A stretch of DNA of 64,000 nt, from assembly GCF_963678635.1 (NCBI RefSeq), contig NC_087069.1:4290166-4354165 (forward strand), in the 5' to 3' direction. The position numbers and the translations under genes are program-made. This stretch comes from Symsagittifera roscoffensis (lineage: Eukaryota > Xenacoelomorpha > Acoela > Convolutidae). Shown here in pieces: positions 46,680 through 58,638 of the stretch. Within the stretch, counting starts at the first letter, position 1. Each line of letters begins with the position of its first letter. The notes under the pieces are model-generated. The model saw nothing but the letters and a program-made list of their open reading frames with translations, searched no databases and had not been told where the DNA came from.

Positions 46680-48790
46680 AAAAAACAGCCGCGCTCGTCA
46701 AACAAACTAGGTTTTAAAGTGAAGCTCAAGTATTTTCGTAGTCCACCTATGAACCAAAATCAAATGTTGGGATATCGTGAAAAATAGTTTCAAATGGGGT
46801 ATCTGACTAGCGGCCCTGTGGTTTTGAGTAGGGGAAATACTATCCAAAAATGTTTGGAGAGTTTTTTGGGAACAAGGAGAAACAAATTCTTGGTCCTATG
46901 AAAATAATAAAAGGTTTGCGTGCGTTACTAGAGTTGGTATATAAGCATATCTTGAACCGAGACTTAACTTGAATTTTTCGTTATTCAGTTTACTAGTGGT
47001 AAACCTGAATCGAAGAAGATGGCGTTTGCTGGTTAAAGCTCAGAGTAAAAACTAAATTGAGAAAAGCATGAATTAAAACTGAAAAAAAAATGTTTGGACA
47101 AGGTAAGGATAGTGATTTCAGTGTTTCTCAGCCTAGGAAGAAGGTGTTTTGATGTCTGATGTATTTATATTTTTTTTAAATTGGGATCTGAAAACCAATT
47201 TGGAAATTGCCTTAGTAAGAAATGAATTGACTTCAAAAACCAATGCTTACAACAGCAGGGTTTGAGATGATCCATGAATTTATTCTCGAAAAAATATATA
47301 CCCTGTAAAGACTTATCAAAGGAGTGTTTTCACGGCTGCATCTTAATTTCTTAATTTGCTCTAATTTCTTCTACAACTCAAATGAAACTATCTACGACAT
47401 TGCTTTGAAACGCAAAACCTATGATGGCGTGATATGTATCGAATTCTTTAAGACGCAATCGGGCTTTTTAAGACCTTCACGATAAAGAAAAAACTTGTAT
47501 ATGTTATATTCGTGTATGATTCACACTCATACTGCTTCCTACTCCTGCCTTCATACTCGTATTTGTTACCATTGAAATGCAATAACAGCTTGATTGGACA
47601 TTTGTCAAGAATAGTGTACTGCATGTTATTTAAAATTTGTAAGGGGAAGTTTTATCCTTATAGAATGTTAAATGAAAGTTCTTTCTGACTTTAGTTACAA
47701 AGCTTCCTTGACAGAAAAACAGATTCACAGTAAAAAAAACCTCGCAATGGTATCATGTGACTGTCTAAACTTTTTACTGCCTCAGCACTCTCACCGTTAA
47801 CATAAGTAGAAGAAAAATCTTTCAAATGGTTGTCCAACATTTACACGGTATTGTATATGGGGACTTCTCCTACGACGCTTAGATCACAACAGAAAAGGAA
47901 ACTAAAGTTTCACTAGACATAATCCGTAGGGAAATCAAATACTTTACAGAGTAAAGCTGCGATACCCAATGTCTACCTACTACACCAAGGGTAGAGAAAA
48001 ACCCGATTTGCTAACAGGTTATCTAAACAGCAAAATAGAGAATTGGAGAAGAAAGGATGACCAATTATGTAAGATTCAGTGGACAGTCTGTTTCGAATTA
48101 TGTGCCGTATTTTGGTTCGAAAAATCTTAGCTTTTGAAGAAAGCCAACAATTTTTATGATTGGTTGCAAAATGAGCAACGAGAGCCCGGCTCAAGTTGAG
48201 ATCTACCTCTCTTCAAAATCTTTTATTGGCGTTTAAATAACAAGAGAGAGAGAAACTAAAGTTTCACTAACCATTTACTGAAGAAAAAATTTTTCTCACT
48301 CCAACGGTTTTCCCCAGCGATTGATCATTTCTAAGATTTTCATTGTTCCAAAATTTTCCAAGAGGTCAGAGCTGGAGAGAAAAGTTAGTTTGTCCAGACT
48401 TCAGTAAAATCAACGGAACTTGATCTTAGAACTTTTCAGCAGTGAGCTGCCATCAGATGTTCAAAACCTGTTGAAAAAACATTTGCAAAAAAGTTACCTT
48501 CTTTACTCAATCTACACGTAATACTCACCAACTAAATAACGAGCGCCGATATTTTTGCGAGAAAAGTAGACATTTCCACACAAAATCCAAAAAAAATACG
48601 TTTTTCTCACCATTATCTTACCATCACACTGAAACCTTACCATTACCTATCTTAATACATTGCAGATTCTATACCCAATATCATTACACAGCATGGAATA
48701 CCGGAAATTCATATAGTATCTTGATACATGGGGTCTCTCATAGATGAAAATTTACTGAACAGACTCATCTTAGCTTCTTTCGACTTACAC
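46680..48790. other. Interval without recognised genes
   Basis: No coding region, LTR or RNA gene is supported. An AGAAAAGGAAACTAAAGTTTCACTA-like segment occurs twice (about 47892 and 48244), each containing the palindrome GAAACTNAAGTTTC. Missing GPCR exons would be expected downstream of 45400, but none is recognisable here. Confidence 0.4.
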
Positions 48791-48792
48791 GA

Positions 48793-49138
48793 TGAGTAAT
48801 GTTTGGATAACTATACTCTAGAGTAATTTCAGATAAGGTACACTGTCTGCTCGTCACGCTATCTTATTTTCAGCTGGATAGATTCGTGCAACTTCTTGGT
48901 CTAATGCCAATCTTAATCCTACTTTTATATCTCCTAGTCTCAATAGATCTAGTGTACACCGGTTTACGCGAACGCGAGTTAGTTCCAGAATGAGAACAAC
49001 TGTATTCTAAGTTAAATTCAATTTGGTCCGAAGTTGAAACTACAAGTAGTTTCAACACTTACAAATAAATAGGTTGTTAGTTTGATGGAGTATGATTGGT
49101 TAGTATTTAATATTTTGTCGAGATGAAATATCATAACA
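48793..49138 (-). repeat. 3' LTR of copy 2
   Basis: Aligned to 34222-34561 over its whole length, with the same inner hairpin (TTGAAACTA..TAGTTTCAA) and LTR edges TG...CA within a few bases. No clear polypurine tract is seen next to the presumed outer edge, so that edge may be wrong by tens of bases. Confidence 0.7.
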
Positions 49139-49634
49139 ATAACCAATGATAAATACTAGTTTAGATCTGGTTCCACCCATCCGAGGTTTAGAGAGTCTTA
49201 GCTTTTCAATGTTCTATTGTAGTGTAGGATGGGTGATGGTGTTTTTTTAGAGGATGCGATCACATATTTTTTTTAGGGTTTGGAAGAAGAGATGTTATCA
49301 CGATAGTTTCGGGAGATCGTATTACGGTTTCTGATCAGTTGTGATGAGTGTTGATATGGTTGATTTTACAGACTAGGAACATTGCTATTCTACATTGCTG
49401 TTCTCAGGTGGGCTATTCTACGTTGCTATGCAGCATGTCAGGTGGGTTTGCCATTCCGTACTTGGAGTGTGATTAGGTTGTCAAGTTCCCTGCTGCTCTT
49501 CTTTGTGCTGTATATTATCTATGTTTTGCAGTGTATTATTTACATATATAAATCGTTGTTAATCTTGTTTTTTAGTCAGGATCTTGAATTCTTTTTTATC
49601 GCAAAAGCGTTACTATTTAGTTCAGTTATTTTTA

Positions 49635-49660
49635 AGAGCTACTCACACCTGAGTAGCTCT
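49635..49660. other. Perfect 11-bp stem hairpin
   Basis: AGAGCTACTCA-CACC-TGAGTAGCTCT, a perfect stem with a 4-nt loop. T and A runs (TTTTTA / CAAAAATA) flank it and could extend the pairing with a bulge. It lies near the 3' LTR beside a GC-richer patch at 49670-49780 that contains a TATAAA. Possible transcript-end or structural RNA element of the retroelement; unproven. Confidence 0.5.
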
Positions 49661-49995
49661 CGTCAAAAATAGAACCGTGGGTGTCACGAAGCGTGGATGT
49701 AGCACGGTGGGTGAGGCCGGCTATAAAGCTTGCTCAGGACGTCCTCTTCCGGCGAGTTAGACCAGGAGTGAGGGTATAATTTCATGATCTCTTTTTTGGA
49801 GGGTCCTGTTTTAGTTCAACCTTTCGTGCTATTTTTTATTACTTGTGTTTCTTTTGTTGTCTTAGTTATGTCTTTTTCTCAAAAATCAAATTGTTTGTTT
49901 TGGGTTTGTTTTTCGACTTTTTGCTGTTTTGTTCTTTTGTGTTCAGGCCTAATAGTAGTCTTCAAAAGAATAATTTATCCAGTTCTAAGCTGGTG

Positions 49996-51735
49996 TTAAT
50001 CCAGTTTGGGTATCGTGGGTTTCCTTTTCTTAATCATGCTGTTAGGTTGTGGTTTGTGGTGTTTAGTAAGCTTGCGTTGGTTAGTTTTGATTATTATATA
50101 GTTAGCTAGCAAACTAATGATGTGTTTAGTTTGAGGAAGTGGCCAAAGCAATTCGAGTGCTTTACTGATGTTGTGCCCTTCAGTGCTAGGTGATAGTTCA
50201 CACGGTGTGTTTTGAATAAGGTTATAGAGTTTATGATTATAGCGAGTGATATATATGAATTCTAGAATTGGGACTTCAACGGGCTGGAGAAATTCGTGAG
50301 GGACGATTAGTGGGCTGGATTCGTCTACGTTTAGGAGTTTGGTTAGGGGACAGAATATATACAACTGGGTGATGGGGTCGAAATTTCGGAGGGTGCCTTG
50401 TAAGTTACTGTCTTTAATACAATAGGTGAAGTTAAGAAAATATGATGAGGTGTACTTTAGTTAATGTATTGATATCTATGGTGAGGTTGACGTGCTGGTG
50501 TATTGAGAGTGTAATGGTGTTGAATGAACTGGTAGTAAGTGTACGTGTGTGTTTGTTTAGTTCGTAACATGACATCGTGTGAACAGTGCAAATTACGTTC
50601 TATGGGTGTGAGGGAATGAAAGGTTAGTGAAAAGTGGTTAAATTTGTTAAAGTATGAATCATAAGCATGAATATCACGGAGTGCTGCTGAAATGACATTG
50701 TCGTATTTTTTATTTAAGTTGTTGAGGATGAAAGTGTATGGGGTTTTGATGAAAAGTTTTTCCGTAAGTTGGATGTTTGCAAATGGGTCGTTGTTTGGAT
50801 AGATGTCTTCGTTGGGTCGTATGATGTTAAGATCGTAATAATCGATAGAATCGTCATTAGTTTTGGGTGCAGTGAATCTGATTAGTGATTTTCTGTATCC
50901 TATCTGTGTGAATTGCTTTGGGGTTAGTGCTGTTGTTAGAAGGTAGAGTTGGGTGCTGCACACTTCATTGCCATAAGGGTCGTTGTATAGTGGCAGTGAT
51001 AGTGGATTAGTAAAGTGATATAATGATGTCATGAAAGTGTAGGGTATAATACGTGTTCGCTTACATAACTGGGTCTCTTGTCATTGGGTCTGAATGGAAG
51101 TATATGTATGGTGGGAAAAAGGGTAGATATATTTGGAGAAATTCTTTGGTGTTAGTGTCAAGTGGATGATTGACAAATGTTGTGGATGTTCTTGGGTTAG
51201 ATGGGAATGGAGTATTTGGGAATTTTCTTTTAAAGGTTCGGTAAGCTCTAGTTGTACTGGAGGATGGCATTGACGAGGGAGTCGGGTTTTGTGCAGGGGT
51301 ATAATGTGAAGAGGGAAATGGGGTTGATGGGTTGGATGATTTTCTAGATTGTGAGAGTTGATGAATAGTTAGTGTTTGTGGGTGTTGTAATTGTTGTTGC
51401 AGTGTGATGAAGTTATCAAGCTCGTGTGATATTTGTGTGTTTTCTAAGTCGTTGTTATCGGATGGTACACTGGTTAGAGGAGAATATATGGGTGTCACGT
51501 TTGAAATGGAGGGGAAGGAGGTTCATATTTGACGTGGGAATGAATAGGTTGAAAGGGAGGTTGGGAAAATGTAGATGGGCTGGGTTCAGATTTGGCAAAT
51601 TCGTCGGGTGTTTCGATATCCGAGTTATTGAGTTGGGAGATAGTGTTTTTTACTGTTGTGTTGGACTTAGTGTCTGATTCCGTGCTGGATGAAGTGTTAT
51701 GATGGGGTGATTGAGGTGGGAGGAAAAGCAAAAAG
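49996..51735 (-). pseudogene. Unrecognised ~570-codon ORF at the 3' end of copy 2
   Basis: Four collinear open pieces (51731-51495, 51498-51061, 51032-50457, 50364-49996) separated only by frameshifts or single stops. The first half is Ser/Thr/Pro/Asn-rich and disordered-looking (SQPPFQPIHSHVKYEPPSPP; TPFPSNPRTSTTFVNHPLDT). The second half is globular-looking (YNDPYGNEVCSTQLYLLTTA; SAALRDIHAYDSYFNKFNHF; HNISKALELLWPLPQTKHII). There is no transmembrane segment or motif I know. It is the last gene-like unit before the 3' LTR, and lesion density is low compared with gag. It could be an accessory protein or the tail part of the envelope-like region. Confidence 0.5.
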
Positions 51736-51893
51736 TGGGATGATGGGAAGGTTGTTCTGGAGTTTGTTCTGGGTGGGAAATTGATCGAAGGAGGGATCCA
51801 ACTTGACGGCTTATCGTGGGCTAAAAAGATGGTTGTTCTGAGAACGAAAGTTAGTGGTATGTGGTTGTTCTATACTTTGTTCGTATGTGTCTT

Positions 51894-54240
51894 CTATACT
51901 GTTTGTTGGGTTATTATGTGTTGAATTAGGCTTTGTTGATGATTAGATCTCAAAGTTATGAGGTCTGTTAGGGCTCTATTTCTGCAACTTCGCGGTACCA
52001 ATGATAAGGCATGATTATGGTTTAGGTTTTGCAATTGTGGTGCTGTAGGCGTTGTAATGTTCCGTGATTCGCCATATGTATTTGGTGTTGTTGATAGCTT
52101 GATAATGTATTCTTTTATTTGAGCGTCTAAAAGTATGTTATTGATTGATTTAGGAAACATTCCAAAAAATCCGCCAAAAAATTATGCGTGCTACGCTTGC
52201 TTGTTTTTTTTACTTGTGTGTGTATTGCGCATGTATTGTAGATTCCTTTTATCAGAGAGAAAAGAAATCCAAGAAAGTTAAACATTGCCTATAATATAGT
52301 CAATCTTTCCGCTATAGTCTTTTGCGTATATGTCTCAAAAGCCTGCTGTTTCTGCAAGTTTGCTTAGGTTTTGATCTATGGATTGTCGTTGTATTGTGTC
52401 CATTTTTTATGAGTATTTCTTGAAATTGTCGTGTACGTATGTGATGTTGAATGTCGGATTTAGAGTATATGCCTACTGATCGTAAATCGATATTGGGGTT
52501 GCCGGCAATAGCTCTAATGCTTTCTGGTGACAATTTTTTGAGTGGTTACATAAACGTAGGATATGGTGTGAGAAGATAGTATTTATCATTGTCAGAATTT
52601 AATTGTACTACATTGTGGCTATTTTCTGATCCCCATGGGTTTGCTGTATCCCAAAAGTAAGTTCTTCGGGAGAGTGTATTAACAAAATATATTTTCTTTT
52701 TGTAGAACATTGGGATTCTTTTATAGCATCTTTTGTCTTCGAAAACAAAAAAAGGTGATATTTTTCTACAGGTGATATTTTTCTTACTCTATACAAGTGT
52801 AATACGGTAATATATTTCCTTCGTAGTCAATAAAATTTGATCTGTTACCTGACAAAAAATATCCGGCATAGTGGATTTTTAGTACTGCTAGTGCGAGTGA
52901 ATGTAAAATTTGTGTGCGTTCAAGTTCGCATAGTTGATGGAGTGTTTCAAGTTCTGTCAAAGACATTTCTTGAAAGATTCTATTGTAAAGTCTTCTTTAC
53001 AATTCTATTCTACTTATTGTAAAGTCTAATTTCATGCCGAAGTGTATGTCATAGTGAATTGCGCCAAAATGAGTGTTGTTCATGAGTGACAGTTCTTGTA
53101 AACTATACTGTCTTTCTCTTGTGATTTTTTTTCCTCCAACTCTTCCTGTATTTTTTGGAAATTTAACCGGGACATGAGTTTTCTTCAGTGGTTGAGTGAG
53201 ATGTAGCCATTGGTTGTATAATTAATTTTCCTGTTTTTAAGTCGAAACCTTCTTCGTATTCGACAAAATTTCTGAGTATTGTAATTTGTAAAGTGGTTTG
53301 GTGTATTAACAGGCAAGTTAAGTTTCGGTGTGTATTTTGGAACGTGTCAAATTATTTTCTATATTATGAATTTACTAATTCTATAATTACTATGTTTAAG
53401 TTGACCAGGATTTACATCTTCAAACAGGATTGATTCAATAAAGTATTTCCAGTGAAATTTTATCATTCCAGGGTGTAATTTTGCTACTTGAATTGTGGTC
53501 AGGTGTCTTCGGAGAACCAAAAAATTGTTGCTTGTGTGCGTGTAGTAGGATCGCAATGTCCTTGGTAGTTTTTGCAAAGGAGTCTGATTCCTTGATAAAA
53601 TATAGTGTCATCGTTTAAATCACGTGTTAGTTGTACTTTTTAAAGTTGTTTTTTCCAATCAAAAATCATTATTTCTTGGTATCCTTTACTTTTTTGTGTC
53701 GGTTTACAAATTGAGGAGTTGTTTATTCCAATGTGTGGTATTCAATTTTTGTCATGGAGATCGTAAGTCAATCTTCCATGTGCTCCGTGAATGGGAAATT
53801 TGTCATCTAGTTTTATATGACCTTGGTATCTTTTAAGTTCGGCTTGATGTGCAGAACCTGGAAAAATTTAAAAGGTTACCAATTTTCTGGTTGTGCCTTT
53901 GTTTGATGTAATTTTTAATTGTTTAAGTTCGTTTTTGCAATCGTCAGGGTTGAGGTGTAAAAGTCTTTCGATGTTACTTTGGTAGAAGGATTCATGATCT
54001 AGTCTGCTTTTGTTTCCGGCTGAAACTTGAGAACAATGTACTTTCTTTTCGGAAAAGATCGCTGTGAATTTGTATCCTGTTAGCGTTTTAGCTCGTGCTT
54101 TTGAGAAAAGTGTTGCAATTGTGTTTGTTGTTTCGATTGATTGTGGTTCTGATTCGCTTTGAGTGACTTGGTTTATTACAGATTTGTGTAATTTTTCTGT
54201 TCATTTTCTTCACTGTCATAGTGTGTGACTAGTAAATCCT
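51894..54240 (-). pseudogene. Envelope-like glycoprotein remnant
   Basis: Open pieces at about 54180-53871, 53577-53359, 52966-52784, 52796-52608, 52533-52312 and 52160-51894. The first has GYKFTAIFSEKKVHCSQV and a later DDC. The 52966 piece has a C..E(R) helix (LCELERTQILHSLALAV), then AGYFLSGN and a Y-x-C. Just above 52160 a glycine/phenylalanine-rich FFGGFFGM stretch could be membrane-active. This layout resembles class III (chuvirus/gB-like) fusion glycoproteins captured by some invertebrate LTR elements, but that is an inference from pattern. No signal peptide is identified, and stops and shifts abound. Described only; not functional as read. Confidence 0.4.
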
Positions 54241-54540
54241 AGGGTCCTGCTCGGGGGGAAGGATTGTTATGATAAGGTTTTGAGAGATTGAAAAATAAAA
54301 GAGTTCGAAAAACTAGAATCTTTAGAAGATACATGTGAATGATAGTCCTGGGTATGGATTATAAAAAGTGATTTATCCAATTTTCTTTTTTTGTGTATCT
54401 ATCGTATTTGTAGATGATTTCTGTTGTTATAAATGGCGGAGGTAAGGATTGAGCCGTTATACTCGGAGAGGGGGGCTAGGGATTGGGGATGATAAATTAT
54501 ATTATTTAGTCTTGCTGTGATTTCAAATTTTATTGTCAAA

Positions 54541-55575
54541 TTATATTTGTATGTTATGTTCTCGTATATCTTTGTGGATATCTTGTCGATATTGTAATCT
54601 GTTTAGTGCCCAGGCGTGTATTCTGTTACTTTCGTGATAATGTCCAGCTAATGGAGGGAGTGCTAGGAATGTATTCCTATCTAATCGTAGTTGTATGTTA
54701 TTTGTTGAATTTTCTCTATATCTAGCGTCTAGATTTTTAGGAAAATTTGGAGGAAATGGTGTTTGTGAAATTTGAGTTAAAGAAGGGGTTGAAGGGAGTG
54801 AAAGAGTTTCAGGTAGTGACAAAGATGTTTCAGATAGAACTTCTATTGGATCATTCACTAAAACTGGTTCGCCTTGGTTGAAAGCTTGTGTCATCCAAAA
54901 TGGGAGATGTTCTGTAGTGGCTGGGGGATTGAAAGGATTTTCTCGGGTTTGTTCAGATGTAGGGGTTGAACCTAAATAATCCGAGGGAATGTTCGGTGTG
55001 TTTGGTTGTATTGGAGTCTGTGGAGTACTTTGAATTGTACTACTGGAAAGGTCTACTGGATTTGTTGTTGGTGAATGAGGTATGTTGGATTGAGCTCTGG
55101 GGTTTTTGCTCAACAAAAATCTTAATAGAGCAAGATACCAATGGCAAAACCAAAACACACTCAAAAGAAGCCGAAAAATTATTCATCCACGACAAAATAG
55201 AAATTTGAGCTCTGGGATTGAGCTCTGGGGTTTTGCAAATTTCTATTTTGTCGTGGATGAATAATTTTTCGGCTTCTTTTGAGTGTGTTTTGGTTTTGCC
55301 ATTGGTATCTTGCTCTATTAAGATTTTTGTTGGTGAGCGGGTATATATTATATACTGGTTCGTATTGTGGTTCGCTCAGCGATGCTTGGAAAATTAATGG
55401 TTCTAGTGGTTCGGACAATCGTGCGTGTCTTTCTTCAAATGTGTATGGATTGTCTTGAAAGGAAAAATTATTTACATATGATGAAATTTTGTGTTTTTTG
55501 TAATATTCTTTTACGAAAAGTAAGAAAAGTACTGTTGCTAATGCGAAGGTTAGAATAGCCTTTTTTATACATTAG
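54541..55575 (-). pseudogene. Membrane-anchored Pro/Ser-rich ORF downstream of integrase
   Basis: One frame runs from about 55570 to 54541. It starts with a single hydrophobic segment (AILTFALATVLFLLFV) flanked by Lys, followed by a Pro/Glu-rich stretch (EPLEPLIFQASLSEPQYEPV). Then comes a basic patch, a long Ser/Thr/Pro linker (QSTPQTPIQPNTPNIPSDYL) and a C-terminal part ending LQYRQDIHKDIREHNIQI. The frame is interrupted by the inverted duplication at 55111-55332. A run of six A's next to the likely ATG suggests a one-base slip there. Family unknown; a type II or tail-anchored membrane protein is possible. Confidence 0.5.
55111..55332. repeat. Perfect 96-bp inverted duplication with 30-bp spacer
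   Basis: 55111-55206 is the exact reverse complement of 55237-55332. The spacer carries a second copy of the TTGAGCTCTGGGGTTT word that also precedes the left arm. The right arm is in the reading frame of the surrounding - strand ORF, so the left arm plus spacer are the added part, about 126 bp. Confidence 0.9.
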
Positions 55576-56590
55576 TACATTTTCAGTATAATGGCAGTTG
55601 AATTTGTGAGAAATATTATGAAAAGAAGAAAAAACATCTACTGAATAGATGTTGGAACATTTATATAATTATTTGAAATATCGTACCTGAGGAGGAGATC
55701 GATGATTTTGGAAAAATTAACGTTGGTTTGGGCTAGGGAATAAAAAATGATGAAAAAGTTGCAAAAAATTATCAGAATGAGGATGATTATTTCTAAAACG
55801 TCGGATATGAAAATTATACAAGGTTTGAAAAACTTGAAAGATTTGAAAAAAAAGTTTGGAAGAATATTATAAAATTTGTTGACTGTTCGAGAAAGAAGCA
55901 TTTGAAGAAATGATTTCTTCGTCGATTTTTTTTTTTTTGGAGGCTAAATTCAAGTGTGGTCGGATTATTTATTGGTTTTTTGACAAGTGGGTTGGATTTG
56001 GGCAATTTTTGATAAAGAAAAGTTGGGAGGGCTTTTAAGAGTCTTCCTGGTTTTGTTGTTGTTTTTTGGATGATTGGGGGTATCAAGGAGATATTCGTAC
56101 TTTAGGCTAAATTAAAATTTTTGCCTGAGGAGTTTTTGAGGTCTAAGTTGGGACAATATTGTTGATCTTTGCACTGCTTGATAGGGGAGGGTTGAACTTT
56201 TGAGACTTTGTTTGTTTCAGATGTCAATGTTTAGCGGTTTGCTTTTTTTTTGATCTGAAGGTCTTTTAGTAATAAAAAGAGATTGTCTTGAGGGTGATTG
56301 TTTGTCGACTAAAGGAAACGTGGTAAAAATGAGGTGATGATTCGGAAAAAATTCTGATTGGCAGAATTTGAACTAGTTTGTTCAGGTGCTTTTCAGCATG
56401 ATTTCTGAGAAAATTTTTGGTTTATGCAATTATCTTCAAGAGATGAAAATATTAATCAATTTAGAAGTGATTTCTGAAATTTAGCTTTCTTTAATTTTTT
56501 AATATAGTTTTGTAATCTTTCGTGGCTGATTTCGAACCGTGAGTTTATTTGGGAATTATTATTTTGTCTTTGTAACAGTTTTTTTTGTTA
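55576..56590 (-). other. Spacer after integrase with short hydrophobic open frames
   Basis: Pieces at 56086-55814 (KPGRLLKALPTFLYQKLPKS) and 55901-55638 (hydrophobic IIILILIIFCNFFIIF) may be a decayed membrane protein or the integrase C-terminal tail. The frame is unclear and A/T runs dominate. I assign no function. Confidence 0.35.
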
Positions 56591-56621
56591 CTTTCTGTTA
56601 AAATTTCTTGCGTTTTTCATC

Positions 56622-57500
56622 TCATTTTAAAATCCATTCGGTGTGGGTACCGGAAGCTTGTTTTATAATTTGTGGAAGATGAAAATCATCTTCATCGTGG
56701 GTATTCAGTGGTAGATTGTAACGTATTGATTCCTTAGTGGGTTGGCAATAACCGTGTGTATTTTTCAAAGAATTTGCTGTGAACATTATCGGTTTCCGTG
56801 GTTTTTGGTTAAAAACCTTTTCATAGGGTGATAGTCCTGAAGTTGTTGTTATTTGTGAGTTATAAGATAGTGGAAATAGTTTTACATCTGTTGACCATTC
56901 AGTATATCGTGTGTTATTTCCGTTAATGATACATCTAAGATATTCTTGTAACGAACGGTTCATGCCTTCGACTAGTCCATTAGTCCAAGGTGCATGAGAT
57001 GTACGTGGTTTTTGCTTAATATTATATAAGTGATATAGTGTAATGATGACGTTATTTATAAATTCAGTGCCATTATCTGTGACAAGGATTTCGGGTTAAC
57101 CGAATTTTGCTATTCATTGTTCATAAAGTGTTGTATATGCATAAAAAGCCAATCAATGAGGTACTGGGTTAAGTGCTACATAGTGTGTGAATGCATCTGC
57201 TATGACCATTATAAATGAGTTTCCTTCTGAGGATAGTGATATTGGTCTTTTTGTATCGAACGAAATTCTGTGATTGAAATTTAGACTTTGTCCTTTAAAA
57301 TCTTGTTTTTTTGTTTTTTTTTGGTTTGGGAATGATTTGTTTAATTGACATGTTATTAAATTGTTGCATAATACTTTTATCCAAATTGGTGCATTTGGGA
57401 AATAAAATTTTTGTATAAAACTTGAGTGTGTTTTTTCTGCTCCTGAGTGTCCTTTAGTGTGTAAAGATTGAGAGGTATGAAAAGCTATAAGCATCAAACT
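56622..57500 (-). pseudogene. Integrase (copy 2)
   Basis: The N-terminal zinc part reads HTKGHSGAEKTHSSFIQKFY ... LCNNLITCQLNK; the second-last Cys of the HHCC set may be lost. The catalytic core has ISFDTKRPISL (first Asp), LVTDNGTEF (second Asp at 57075-57077) and APWTNGLVEGMN (Glu at 56967-56969). Exactly 35 residues lie between the last two, the D-D35E rule. An in-frame TAA (57096-57098) replaces a likely Gln codon, and a stop also follows NPVPH near 57150. The part after the core (LSYNSQITTTSGLSPYEKVF) is typical of Ty3/gypsy. Inactive as read. Confidence 0.85.
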
Positions 57501-58065
57501 TACAGGTAGGCAGGGTACTTTGATATCGGATGTTTGGTGTTCTAGGATATCTGTGTTTTCGATGATAGACGTATTGTTAAGTTTTCTGAAATATCTAAGA
57601 GGGGTTTTGTTTCCTAGAATGGTGGTATCGGCTTTAATTGGCTTGGTTTAATATGTGTGCCAAGATTTTATGTGTCTAATGGCTGGGTCACGATTTTGAT
57701 CTTCTTGTAATAATTCGAGTGTTTTTTTTTCCTGTTATTGGGAGAAAAGTGTTTTCAGTTTCTATCTTTGATAGAGGTATTGTATCTAGTGGGTCATGAA
57801 GGTTAAAAACATTGTTTAGTTTATATTTTGAGTCATTATTTGGTGGGCCTGATAAACTTATTTTATAAGTGAGATTTTCGTTTTTTATTGAAGGGAACAT
57901 ATCTTTTTTGTATAATTTTTGTTTGATTGGTTTTTGCTGTGTGTTGTTTTTTATCCATGAAGAGTATGGTATCGGTTTGAATGTAGATTTTTCTAGTAAT
58001 TCTACTTGGTATTGACTAATTTGACAATCTAGATCTAGTGGAAATTGTTGTAGATTATTTATTTG

Positions 58066-58560
58066 TTATTTGTCTTTGGCAGTTTTTAATCTGTTGTAAC
58101 CTTTTGAGGTCTCATCTTTTGCAAGGAAAATTTTCATTTTTTGTGGTGTTTTAACTGTTGTTTCCCTTCTTAATAATTCAGGTGGTGTATTTCTACTGAG
58201 AGTATCGGGTAGTGCGAAATTTTTTCCTGCTGTCCAAACTATATGTAAGTTTGGGAGTTTCATTAAAATTAGTTGAAATCTATAAACTCTATGATTTTGG
58301 TTTGGTTTTTGTTATTGTCTTATGGTCTGTAATTAAAACTGTTGGATGTTTAGATAAAAGTATTAAACATTCATATTCTGTAAGTGTATTTATTATGGCT
58401 GTGCATTCTCTCAAAGTTCAGCTTGTGTGAATAGCCTAGAGTTTGCGAAATGAGGTTCATTTTATTTGTTCCATTGTGAGATTGTAATAATGCTGCGCCG
58501 ATGCCAAAATTTGAGGCGTCGCACATGGCATAAAAATGGTTGTTCGGGATCTGGAATAGT
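58066..58560 (-). pseudogene. RNase H domain (copy 2)
   Basis: CDASNFGIGAALLQSHNG holds the first catalytic Asp (58518-58520). Then comes LTEYECLILLSKHPTVLITDHKTI (Glu and TDHK), and the C-terminal GKNFALPDTLSRN (58263 piece), matching the ...GK.N..AD.LSR end of Ty3/gypsy RNase H. At least two frame changes separate them. The enzyme would degrade the RNA strand during reverse transcription. Confidence 0.75.
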
Positions 58561-58638
58561 GTTTGATAATTGTTCAGTGAGAAGAGTTTTTATCTCTTCA
58601 AATCGTTTCTGATGTTCTGTTGTCCATTCAAAATTATT

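Noticed and set aside
49600-49670. Hammerhead ribozyme near the 49635 hairpin
   Set aside because: A TGACGAG-like piece occurs on the - strand, but the required GAAA after stem II and a consistent third stem are missing.
49382-50109. + strand hydrophobic frames that could have been missing GPCR TM segments
   Set aside because: They lie antisense to retroelement copy 2 ORFs or in its 3' region, and lack GPCR landmarks (DRY, NPxxY-like).
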